The notes under the pieces are model-generated. The model was not told where the DNA came from. It was given only the letters and a program-made list of their open reading frames with translations, and ran no database searches. Positions 41,881 through 51,884 of a DNA stretch of 64,000 nucleotides are shown piece after piece (position 1 is the stretch's first letter; each line of letters opens with the position of its first letter). The stretch lies in the NCBI RefSeq assembly GCF_028640845.1, contig NC_080542.1, positions 17,945,783 to 18,009,782 on the forward strand, written 5' to 3'. The stretch is from Ahaetulla prasina. Its lineage: Eukaryota; Chordata; Lepidosauria; Squamata; Colubridae. Made by a program: the position numbers and the translations under genes.

Positions 41881-42303
41881 TTACAAAAGCCGTTCTAAGT
41901 GAACAGGCAACCTGCGGACACAGCCCAGGCGAACCCTCCGGGTCATGGGACGTCCCCTGTAATTGCAATTTGGGAATCTTCCTGTACTTCTACAGTGGAC
42001 CACTGGGAAACGCCTCCTGCTGTCGTACAAATTCCTTTGATAGGGAGTTCCGGCACCTCGGCAAACTGCTATGATAGAATTGGGACGGGCATTGATAAAA
42101 CTGTTGTTGAGTTTGCATCTCGTTCGACTCAGCCCCCTTCGCTGCATCATCGTATTACAGTAGGCATTCGGATTATTGGCTCTAGTTTTGGGAAAATCAA
42201 TGTGGCTGTTAGAAAAACTTCGATAATTTGCGGCTTCTCCGGAGTGTACCAGCAGAACTCCAAGAAGAACCACCAGCTGGAGGAGCAATCTGAAGATGGT
42301 CAT
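41881..42303 (-). CDS. secreted RNase A-family ribonuclease (unit B)
   Basis: A 140-residue paralogue of 26455-26877 with signal peptide, catalytic H34, K64 and H135, and all six cysteines kept. Fifteen residues differ: L16V, G41R, M51T, R61T, V65L, K66N, Y71N, H73R, R83G, H87P, S98R, N121T, S127G, G131R and W138R. I see only one silent change, in codon 134-135 region (CAT/CAC of H135). The mature protein has 22 arginines, more basic than copy A. Positions 65, 66 next to the catalytic lysine and 138 near the C-terminus could alter substrate or inhibitor contacts. The acceptor 16 bases upstream is conserved, so both copies should be spliced and expressed in the same way. Confidence 0.93.
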   Translation of the reverse strand: MTIFRLLLQLVVLLGVLLVHSGEAANYRSFSNSHIDFPKTRANNPNAYCNTMMQRRGLSRTRCKLNNSFINARPNSIIAVCRGAGTPYQRNLYDSRRRFPVVHCRSTGRFPNCNYRGRPMTRRVRLGCVRRLPVHLERLL

Positions 42304-42487
42304 GGTGGGAAATCGGGATCTGCAGAAGAGGACCAGAGGTAAGACAAGAAAGGGAAGGGGAAGAGGAAGAGGAAGAGGAAGAGGAAGAGGAAGAAAGAAG
42401 AAGAAAAGGAGAAGTAAGAAACTACAAACATAAAAATGAGAGTTGTTGTTAGTTGTGAAGTCGTCCAACCATCATGACCCCATGGAC

Positions 42488-42683
42488 CAGGGGTCACCAA
42501 CCTTTCGGACCTCAGGGACCACTAAATTCATAATTTTAAATCCTGTGGACCACTAATACGAATTTTTTAAAAAGAAAAATAGTATTTAGTGCGACATAAA
42601 AAATGCAAATAATTTTTCTGTGGACTACCAAAATTTTCTCACGGACCACCAATGGTCCATGGACCACTGGTTGGTGACCACTG
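42488..42683. mobile_element. hAT-like MITE, 196 bp (unit B)
   Basis: Copy of 27052-27247; the left end reads caggggtcaccaacc. Confidence 0.85.
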
Positions 42684-42733
42684 ACATGGACAACGTTTCT
42701 CCAGGCCTTCCTGTCATCTACCATCCTCTGGAG

Positions 42734-42938
42734 CAACAGTAAAATGCTTCCGGTTCGGATTGGTTTGGCTGATCTGGTAGCGATTGTGGCGGGTGGTTCG
42801 GAGAACTGATAGCAATGGCGGTGTAAGGCTCTGCCCACTTGCCTAGTTGTTTTTCACTCTCTGTGTATGCACAGAAGGTTTTGCAGAGGGTCCATGCACT
42901 TCTGAACCAATAAGGAAGGTAAGTAGATTTCACCCCTG
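42734..42938. mobile_element. hAT-like MITE, 205 bp (unit B)
   Basis: Copy of 27298-27502 with the ctctggag target duplication on both sides. Confidence 0.85.
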
Positions 42939-43105
42939 CTCTGGAGTCCATTTAAGCTCACGCCTACTGCTTCAGTGACTCCATCCAGCCACCTCGTTCT
43001 CTGTCGTTCCCTTCTTCTTTTGCCTTCAATCTTTCCCAGCATTAGGCTCTTCTCCAGTGAGTCCTTCCTTCTCATTAGGTGGCCAAAGTATTTGAGTAAT
43101 GAGAG

Positions 43106-44215
43106 TACGTCTACCTATTTCAAGGAACTATATGTTTCAGTGAGGCATTAAAACACTTTGCTATATATATATTTTTCCAATGTAAAATATTCCTCATGTA
43201 AAGGAACCACTCTGTTAAGCTTATACTGGATAATCTTAGTCTTATTTTGGTATACTTTTGCATAAAGATAAAGAAAAGTAGAAAAAACTATCTGCAACTC
43301 AGGGCTAAACTGTGGAATTCTGAGCCTTCTTAAGCTTGGCTGTGAGCATACAAATGTTTCATCAGCCAACTAGATTACATCATCAGGGCAAGGGTGTGTG
43401 GGGCTTGTTCTCTGTTTATATGCAATAGTGCTGGTAGGGGTGTGGTTTTCAAGTATGGAGAAATTCCACCAAAAGTTGCAGGGATTATATATATATAATC
43501 AGGCAGCAAACCCCCACATTGACTTGCAGCCAAACAGCCAAACTCAGACAGCACTAAGAACACCACAGGTATGAGTAAAGTCTCAATGAAATGAAGTTCA
43601 ATTCCTGGGGAATTTATAACTTTTTGAGGAGGGGGGGTGGAAACAGAATATAAATGAATTGCTATTGCTTTTGGGACCATGCAGGGGAGCAGCTCCATTT
43701 ACTTATGAAGTTTTAGGACATCTCCATGCAATTTGTAATTCTAGGCAATTTACAACACTTTGGAATACATAAAAGATCAAAATCAAAATATAAAAAAGAG
43801 TATAATTTTATATTTCATATTGAATAATCAATATCTTTTAATTTCTCACTGTAAATTTATCAAGTAAGTAAGAGGACTCAGTTAAGGCTGAGGTTTTACA
43901 AAATTATGCAAACATACCAAGGAAACAAAACTTACAGTTGTCAGCCTAGATAATAGGTTTGGGATTTTTTTTGTAATCTCCTCCCAAATATCAACTTTCA
44001 TCCAAGTGAACATAGATTTAGAGCAAGGGTTTCAGGAAGCATTAACAAATGAATTAAATAATATATACATTTCATTGGGTGGAAAAATGAAGCATACGAA
44101 AGTGAGAAAAAAATTGACTTTCTGAACCATTTCAGTGATGCCATCTTGCATGGAGAAAGTGCTGTGTACAACTGGAATATACTTTCATCAATTCTTTTTT
44201 TTTAAAAAAGCATTT
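43106..44215. other. no coding gene seen (unit B)
   Basis: Copy of 27670-28750, including the TATA-like and splice-donor-like signals near 43490-43570. Confidence 0.4.
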
Positions 44216-45331
44216 TTTTAAAAAAAATAATTTTTATTTCCATTTTTCAATATCATATTTATGTACAACTATTATCCATCATTAAGCATCATTAATCATT
44301 AATTTTTATTTATTACTAATTCAGGCCTGCCCGATTGCCACTTCCTTTCTTCACAACCTCCCTCTCTACCCTCTACTACTTTCCCATCCTTCATCTCCTT
44401 CACTTTACTACTTCCTCTCCTCCTTCTCCACTCCTCCCTTCTTCCACCCTATCTAACTTTCTTATTCCCCTCCTCCTTCTCTACTCTTTCCTACCTACTT
44501 TCTTCCCTCCTGCTACTCCTCTCTCCTTTTCTTTGTGAAATGGCAGTCGAGCATCCCCAATATCATTTTAAATTTTAATTTCATATCTTCAAAAATTACT
44601 GTACATTAATAATCAATCCATGTATCATTTCCCCCCCTTTCACCCCCTCCTCCCCCTTCCCCCCCCCACCCAGACTTCCCAGAGCAAATACCGGGTATTA
44701 TAACCAACAATCACAAGCTAAAGTATACAAAATATACATAACCTCCCACCTTTAAAAATTTGAAACTTTAGATCCCCTCACAAAAAAAATAATTTTATTT
44801 CCATTTTCCAACATCATATTTATGTACAACTATTATCCATCATTAATCATTAATTTTATTTATTACTAATTCAGGCCTGCCCGATTGCCACTTCCTTTCT
44901 TCACAACCTCCTCTCTACCTCTACTACTTTCCCATCCTTCATCTCCTTCACTTTACTACTTCCTCTCCTCCTTCTCCACCTCCCTTCTTCCACCCTATCT
45001 AACCTTCTTATTCCCTCCTCCTTCTCTACTCTTTCCTACCTACTTTCTTCCCTCCTGCTACTCCTCTCTCCTTTTCTTTCTGAAATGGCAGTCGAGCATC
45101 CCCAATATCATTTTAAATTTTAATTTCATATCTTCAAAAATTACTGTACATTAATAATCAATCCATGTATCATTTCCCCCCCCTTCTCCCCCCCCCCCCC
45201 CCCTTCCCCCCCCCCAGACTTCCCAGAGCAAATACCGGGTATTATGACCAACAATCACAAGCTAAAGTATACAAAATATACATAACCTCCCACCTTTAAA
45301 AATTTGAAACTTTAGATCCCCTCACAATAAA
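44216..45331. repeat. tandem duplication of the CT-rich repeat (unit B only)
   Basis: Two successive copies (about 44216-44788 and 44789-45331) of a segment single in unit A (28760-29340). The second copy has a longer poly-C run (45175-45215) and small deletions in the pyrimidine stretch. Confidence 0.88.
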
Positions 45332-45697
45332 AATAAAGAGATAGGAAAGAATAATAAAAAGAAAAAAAATTGAGTTCGAGAAGATGGACTGTAATTTGAG
45401 AAATGGATTTATGAAATTTGAAGGAATATACAAGTGGGGAAAAAATTGATTTTGAGAAGATGGATTAATTTTAAAAATGGACTGTAAGAAGAAGTAATAT
45501 GTGAAGTTGGTATTGCTTCTTTTCTTTTTTTCTTTTTTTAAAAAAGCATTTTGATGTCTTTTTAGTTATGTTTGAGTTTGGATTTTCCATGTTTAAAGTT
45601 ACCATATCTGGATGTAAAAATCCAGTGATTGCTAGAGAATTATTAGAGATTCTATACCTCTCTGCTGACATCTAGTGGTCATCTGGAATTAAGGTGG
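45332..45697. other. no gene seen (unit B)
   Basis: Copy of 29340-29720. Confidence 0.45.
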
Positions 45698-46373
45698 AGT
45701 GCTGGTAGTCCTTGATTTACAACAGTTCGTTTAATGACCATTCAATGTTACAACGGTACTGAAAAAAGGGACCGTTTTTCACACTTACAACCATTGCAGC
45801 ATCCCCATGGTCACGTGACCAAAATTTGGACCCTTGGCAACTGACTCATATTTATGACGGTTGCATTGTCCCGGAGTTCCATTTGCGACCTTCTGACAAG
45901 CAAAGTCAACAGGGCCGGTGAATGGCGCAGGCTGGTAAGGCCTGTTATTAAGAACAGCCTGTTATTAAGAACACAAAGCCTGCAATTACTGCAGGTTCGA
46001 GCCCGGCCCAAGGTTGACTCAGCCTTCCATCCTTTATAAGGTAGGTAAAATGAGGACCCAGATTGTTGGGGGGGCAATAAGTTGACTTTGTAAAAAATAT
46101 ACAAATAGAATGAGACTATTGCCTTATACACTGTAAGCCGCCCTGAGTCTTCGGAGAAGGGCGGGGTATAAATGTAAACAAAAAAAAAAAAAAAAAAAAA
46201 GGGAAGCCAGATTCATTCAACAACCATACTACTAATCTAATAATTGTAACGATTCACTTAACAAATGTGGCGAGAAAGGTAATAAAATGGGGCAAAACTC
46301 ACTTAACCAATGTCTCACTTAACAACATAAAGTTTGGGCTCAATTGGGGTCGTAAATCGAGGACTACCTGTGG
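45698..46373. repeat. ggtagtcc-ended dispersed repeat (unit B), with SINE inside
   Basis: Same repeat as 29722-30110, here with both ends visible: 'ctggtagtccttgatttac' and 'gtcgtaaatcgaggactacc'. A SINE interrupts it at 45914-46200. Confidence 0.65.
45914..46200 (+). mobile_element. tRNA-derived SINE with L2-type tail, young insertion
   Basis: The A box lies in 'aatggcgcaggctggtaag' and the B box in 'gcaggttcgagcccggcc'. The body is 'ggacccagattgttggggg', and the 3' end 'gtaagccgccctgagtcttc' plus 'ggagaagggcggggtataaa' matches the L2 tail at 24890-24950. It ends in about 23 A. Unit A has the empty site ('gtcaacagggaagccag', about 29917-29933), so insertion followed the duplication. Confidence 0.88.
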
Positions 46374-46808
46374 TGAAATTAATTTCAGTTTCCTGTGAGA
46401 ATAAATAAGTAGTTACACAGGCTGGGGACTCTTGAGTTTAAAAGTAATCTTTAACTTACCCAACTGTAATCCTGTCTTGAGTGATAGTTACCACTTCCTT
46501 CAGAAATAGCTTCTGACTTTTGAGGTGCTATTGAAATGCTTATATAGAGCTCAATTGAATTAGGGGTGGGATTAAAGAGGGGGGGAAAAGAAACAATCCC
46601 ATACCAAATATGGTATACAGGTTATCTTGTGAAACTGGGATGGTTAGGTGTCGACGGTAGTTGTGCGGCCCCAAAACCGCAATGAAGAAATAACATTAAT
46701 TGCAGAAATAGGTAGAATTAACGTTAGGAAATACCTGCAGGTGCTACAAAGGCCTCACAAGAGAGATGACAATCTCAGTGTAATATTAAAAGGGGATATT
46801 GACATAGG

Positions 46809-47400
46809 AGAAAAGCCAACACAGTTCTGGGCTGCATAAACAGAGGGATAGAATCAAAATCACGTGAAGTGTTAATATCATTTTATAATGCCTTGGTAAG
46901 GCCACCCTTGGAATATTGCATTCAGATTTGGTTGCCACGATGTAGAAAAGATGTGGAGACTCTAGAAAGAGTGCGGAGAAGAGTAACAAAGATGATTATG
47001 GGACTGGACGCTAAAACATATGAAGAACAGTTGCAGGAACTGGGTGTGTCTAGTTTAATGAACAGAAGGACTAGGGGAGATATGATAGCAGTGTTCCAAT
47101 ATCTCAGGGGTTGCCACAAAGAAGAGGGAGTCAAACTATTCTCCAAAGCACCTGAGGGCAGGACAAGAAGCAATGGGTGGTAACTAATCAAGGAGAGAAG
47201 CAACTTAGAACTTAGGAGAAATTTCCTGACATTTAGAACAATCAATAAGTGGAACAGCTTGCCTGCAGAAGTTGTGAATGCTCCAACACTAGAAATGTTT
47301 AAGAAAATGTTGGATAACCATTTGTCTGAGATGGTGTAGGGTTTCCTGCCTGGGCAATGGGTTGGACTAGAAAACCTCCAAGATCCCTTCCAACGTTATG
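46809..47400 (+). repeat. CR1 LINE fragment (unit B)
   Basis: Copy of 30540-31135. Confidence 0.87.
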
Positions 47401-47497
47401 AGATAGGGAAAGGAATAAAAATAAAATAGAATGAAAATAGTATGGCTGTCAGGGGGAAAGTATAAATCTTGTATAAAAATATTCAAAGTTAGATTAA

Positions 47498-47672
47498 TAA
47501 CAAAATAACAGAGTTGGAAGGGATCTTAGAGGTCTTCTAGCCCAACCCATTGCTTAGAAAGGAGACCCTATAATATATACCATTTCAGACAAACCGTTGT
47601 CCAATCTCCTTTTAAAAACTCTAATAATGGAGCACCCACAACTTCTGGAGGCAAGTTGTTCCACTGATTATT
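47498..47672 (-). repeat. CR1 3' end fragment (unit B)
   Basis: Copy of 31228-31410. Confidence 0.8.
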
Positions 47673-47679
47673 CATTTAT

Positions 47680-47773
47680 TTTATTTATTTTGTCACAACA
47701 ATATATGTAGGTATCATACAAAAAGAATATATAGTATATAAACACATATATGAGTAAATATAAGGAGGTATAA

Positions 47774-47838
<65 letters not shown>

Positions 47839-49325
47839 CTTCATATATATATATATATGAAGAAAAAAAGAAAAAACAATAGGACAGGAACGGTAGGCAT
47901 GTTTGTGCGCTTATGCACGCCCCTTATGGTCCTCTTAGGAATGGGGTGAGGTCAATAGTAGAAAGTTTTTGGTTAAAGCTTTTAGGATTATGAGAAGAGA
48001 CCACAGAGTCAGGTAAAGTATTCCAAGCACTGATGATTCTGTTACAGAAGTCATATTTTCTGCAATCTGTAATCTAAAGACATTAAGTTTAAATCTATTA
48101 GTTGCTCTAGTATTATTGCAGTTGAAGCTGAAGTAGTCTTTAACAGGAAGGACATTACAATAGATGATTCTGTGAGTTAAACTTAGGTCTTATCGAAGGC
48201 GACGGAGTTCCAAGTTTTCTAAGCCTAGGATTTCAAGTCTGGTGGGATAAGGTATTTTATTGTTTTCAGAGGAATGGAGAACTCTTCTTGTAAAATATTT
48301 CTGGACACGTTCAATTGTATTGATGTCACAGATGTGGTGAGGGTTCCAGACAGGCGAGCTGTATTCTAGAATTGGTCTAGCAAATGTTTTATATGCTCTG
48401 GTTAGTAGTGTGGTGTTTTTGGAAAAGAAGCTATGCAAGATTAGGTTTACAACTCTTAGAGCTTTTTTTGCTATGTAGTTGCAGTGGGCTTTGGCACTTA
48501 GATCATTTGACATGAAAACTCCAAGGTCTTTAATGGGATGGGGGTCATCTGTAAGGTAATGTCCACCTGGTATGTACTTAGTGTTTGGGTTCTTTTTTCC
48601 TATATGTAAGACTGAGCATTTGCTGGTTGAGATTTGGAGCTGCCAAGTTTTAGACCAAGCGGTTAGATGATCAACGTCTTTTTGAATGATAGAAGTATTG
48701 TCTGTGGTGTTAAATAGTTTGACATCGTCAGCAAAGAGAACACAATTACTTGAGATATGGTTACAAAGATCATTAATGTATAGTATAAAGAGTGTTGGTC
48801 CAAGGACACTGCCTTGAGGAACGCCACTCTTGACAGGAACAAGATTTGATAAAGCATTGCCAATTTTGACCACTTGTTGTCTGTTAGACAGAAAAGCAGA
48901 TATCCATTTGTGAAGGGGTCCTGAGATGCCATAAGATATTAGTTTTAGGAGAAGTTTGTCGTGTACTACTGAGTCAAAAGCTTTGCAGAAGTCTATGTAG
49001 ATTGCATCTATTGTTTTGCCTTGATCAAGATTTGTAGTCCATATGTTTTTACAGTGGAGAAGTTGTAAGTTACATGATAATTTTTTCCTGAAACCAAATT
49101 GTTTATTGGAGAGTAGGTTGTTAGTTTCTAAGTGTGAGGCAATGGATTGGTTGATGATTGATTCCATGACTTTGCAGGTGACGCAGCAAAGAGAGATCGG
49201 TCTGTAATTTTCGACTAAGCTGGGGTCTCCTTTTTTGAAGATAGGGATGACTGTGGCTAGTGACCAAAGTTTCTTCTTGTTACTTGTTCTAATTACTTGT
49301 TCTAACTGTCTCTTCTTAGTCCATT
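47680..49325 (-). pseudogene. LINE-X (unit B), RT uninterrupted
   Basis: The frame 48190-49167 (325 codons, minus) covers most of RT: 'IDAIYIDFCKAFDSVVHDKL' (first catalytic aspartate), SGVPQGSVLGPTLFILYIND and VLFADDVKLF (catalytic pair), then 'KDLGVFMSNDLSAKAH' and 'RVQKYFTRRVLHSSENNKI'. The frame ends at a TAA at 48190-48192 that unit A lacks, so it is a private nonsense change. RT coding extends upstream to about 49300. The 3' UTR contains a long TA run (47777-47860). Confidence 0.87.
47777..47860. repeat. (TA)n microsatellite
   Basis: About 30 TA units in unit B against 9 in unit A (about 31512-31530). Confidence 0.95.
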
Positions 49326-49604
49326 AGAAGGAATGGAAAGTGAATATAAGGAAAAGGGCCATTTGGAAGAAAGATGGAAAGATTTCTGTTCTAAAAGGTT
49401 ATGAAGCATGTGAAGATGGTTAAAAAAAGGGACAAATGATGTCCCTGTGGGTGGGCAGAGCCTCCTGCCCCCATGCTACCAGTTCGGCAAGCTGGATAGA
49501 ACCAGGTGGGGGTGGGATTTCACTGCTGGTATGGAGTTACATCAATAGGAGCTAAGAAACATGTTGCTTGATGGAACTATGAAGCAAAGTAGATTGTGAA
49601 CGAG
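49326..49604. other. no gene seen (unit B)
   Basis: Copy of 34341-34604, including the partial MITE at about 49450-49550. Confidence 0.45.
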
Positions 49605-50423
49605 AAAGAATCAAGGAGAAAAGCAACCTAGAACTAAGGAGAAATTTCCTGACATTTAGAACAATTAATCAGCGGAATAACTTCCTTCTAGAAGTTGTGA
49701 ATGCTTCAATACTGGAAGTTTTAAAAAAGAGGTTGGACAACCATTTGCCTGAAATAGTACAGGGTTTCCTGCTTGAGCAGGAGGTTGGACTAGAAGACCT
49801 CCAAGGCCCCTTCCATCAATAGTAGTAACTGTGAGAGGGATCTTGGAGTCCAAGTGACAACCATTTAGATATGAGCCAGCAGTGTGCAGCGACTGCCAAA
49901 AAAGCCAACACCGTTCTGGGCTGCATAAACAGAGGGATAGAATCAAGATCACGTGAACTGTTAATACCACTTTATAATGCCTTGGTAAGGCCACACTTGG
50001 AATATTGGGTCGCTACGATGTAAAAAAGATGTTGAGACTCTAGAAAGAGTGCAGAGAAGAGCAACAAAGATGATTAGGGGACTGGAGGCTAAAACATATG
50101 AAGAACGGTTGCAGGAACTCGGTATGTCTAGTTTAATGAAAAGAACGACTAGGAATGACATGATAGCAGTTTTCCAACATCTCAGGTGTTGCCACAAAGA
50201 AGAAGGAGACTAGTAGTCTCCCAAGCACCTGGTGGCAGGACAAGAAGCAATGGGTGGTAACTAATCAAGGAGAGAAGGAACTTAGAACAAAGGAGAAATT
50301 TCCTGACAATTAGAACAATTAATAAGTGGAACAACTTGCCTCCAGAAGTTGTGAATGCTCCAACACTGGAAATTTTTAAGAAAATGTTGGATAACCATTT
50401 ATCTGAAGTGGAATCCCTTCCAA
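49605..50423 (+). repeat. two CR1 LINE fragments in tandem (unit B)
   Basis: Copy of 34605-35425 with local changes around 50187-50225. A CT-rich run follows at 50428-50466. Confidence 0.85.
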
Positions 50424-50466
50424 CTCTCCTCCTCCTCCTCCTCCCCCTCCTCCTCCTCCTCCTCCT

Positions 50467-50889
50467 GTTAAGACGAGGAAAAAATGCAACTGAAGATATA
50501 TTTGAAATTTAATTGAAATCCCACTATGGATGGGTTTAATTGAATTTAATTTAACTGCAAACCCACTATTGGATAGCCAGAACAAATCTTGATTGGTTGT
50601 ATGTGTCATCAAGTCAGCGCTGACTCTTAGCAATCACACTGATGGACTTTCTCCAGGATGATCTGTCCCCAGCCTGGCCCTTCATGGCTGGATGTACTAT
50701 TACCGCTACTAATTTAGCCTGCTGCCTATCTTGTTCCTGGTTCTTCTTGTCTTCTCTTTCCTTCCACCATTCCCAGTTCCATAGACTGACCAAGAGAGAT
50801 AGGATTTTGTCAAATGTATCCCAATTATGATAATTTGAATCTTTTCATTTATTTTAGGCCTTGTGCGAGAACTCTGCTGTTTATCTAAT
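50467..50889. other. no gene seen (unit B)
   Basis: Copy of 35461-35875. Confidence 0.45.
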
Positions 50890-50973
50890 ATTTATTTATT
50901 TAATTTTGTCATAACAATATACACAAGCATAAGCATATATATATATATGTCATAACAATATACACAAGCACAA

Positions 50974-51045
<72 letters not shown>

Positions 51046-51135
51046 TTATATTTCTCCTCATATACTGTATATGTTTATCTAATATATAATAGATAAACAT
51101 ATACAGTATATGAGGAGAAACAAGGAAGTATAAGC

Positions 51136-51163
<28 letters not shown>
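50890..51163. repeat. LINE-X 3' end with expanded (TA)n and a hairpin
   Basis: A short TTTA run, then the LINE-X 3' end twice ('gtcataacaatatacacaag'), a TA run of over 50 units (50976-51044), and an inverted repeat at 51042-51125 ('ctcctcatatactgtatatg' against 'catatacagtatatgaggag'). Unit A has one simple copy (35946-36046). Confidence 0.85.
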
Positions 51164-51166
<3 letters not shown>

Positions 51167-51884
51167 GGTCTTTGGTTATTCGGGTTTTCTCCCGCGTAAA
51201 ATTGGAAGTGTCTTGGCGACGTTTCAACGAAGTCTCATTCGTCATCTTCAGGCTTCAGCTTCGTGCTTCTGGGAGCAATGTGTGATAGCAGCTGTTTCTT
51301 CCTTTTTAACTGCTAGTGGGGGTTTGAACTGATTGTGTGGGAGCTTGGCTGTGCTCTGATTGGATGGGGTTTTTTGTGCTCTGATTGGATGGGGGTGTGT
51401 CCTGTTGGGGGGGGCTTGGTTGTGCTCAGATTAGTCTGAGTTGCAGGGGGATTTGAGCTGGTGAGCTGCACTGCTGCTGTTTGGCTTCGTGTTCGTGGTT
51501 GTGCTACATCTTCATAGTGGGTGTCAGTCTGCTGCATGTATGGATTGGAGGGGTTTGAAATGGCTAATGTTGCAGCTGCGGTCTGGCTTCTGGTCCTTGG
51601 TTGTGCTTCCTGATCAGTGTGGGTTTGGGTCGATGTGTGGTGGTGACATCCTGTGTGGACCTCGTGAGTGTGGGTCTGGTGTCATTCCTCCGTGTTAGGG
51701 ACTCGTTTGTCAATAAGGGCAGGTTTCCAAATGGCTGGTAGGTGGGAGGTATCATCTCGTTTGTTCATGCTGTGTGGCCGTTTTTCTATCTCGATGGCTT
51801 CTCTGATTATTCTGTTGTTAAAGTGTTCAGTTTTGGCGATAGTTCTGGTCTTTTTAAAGTCAATATCGTGTCCTGTGACTTTAA
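51164..51884 (-). pseudogene. Penelope-like element 3' part (unit B)
   Basis: Minus strand: the end of the GIY-YIG linker region, the low-complexity C-terminal tail ('SQTAAVQLTSSNPP', Pro/Thr-rich) and the 3' region with a hammerhead-like motif (51221-51251). The C-terminal tail absent from unit A is present here. It stops at 51884 against a plus-strand piece of the same element. Confidence 0.82.
51221..51251 (-). ncRNA. hammerhead-ribozyme-like core of Penelope-like element
   Basis: On the minus strand CTGAAGA, then a 6-bp hairpin (gacgaa/ttcgtt, last pair G-U), then GAAAC. The order CUGANGA, stem II, GAAA is the hammerhead core. Stem I and III are weak. Compare 59271-59301. Confidence 0.45.

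Larger units (their letters stand above)
42425..43105 (-). pseudogene. Bov-B (RTE) LINE 3' remnant (unit B)
   Basis: Copy of 26990-27665 with the same two MITEs inserted. Small indels only. Confidence 0.8.
37335..51884. repeat. duplication unit B (14.5 kb)
   Basis: Collinear direct copy of 21898-36390. Unit-specific events: tandem duplication 44216-45331, SINE 45914-46200, expanded TA tracts (47777-47860 and 50934-51045), and a one-base loss in L2 near 38320. It ends at 51884 where Penelope-like sequence switches strand. Confidence 0.93.

Noticed and set aside
51742..51884. Start of the 242-codon plus-strand frame at 51742
   Set aside because: The first 48 codons are antisense to a minus-strand Penelope piece; only the part after 51885 is real element coding sequence.
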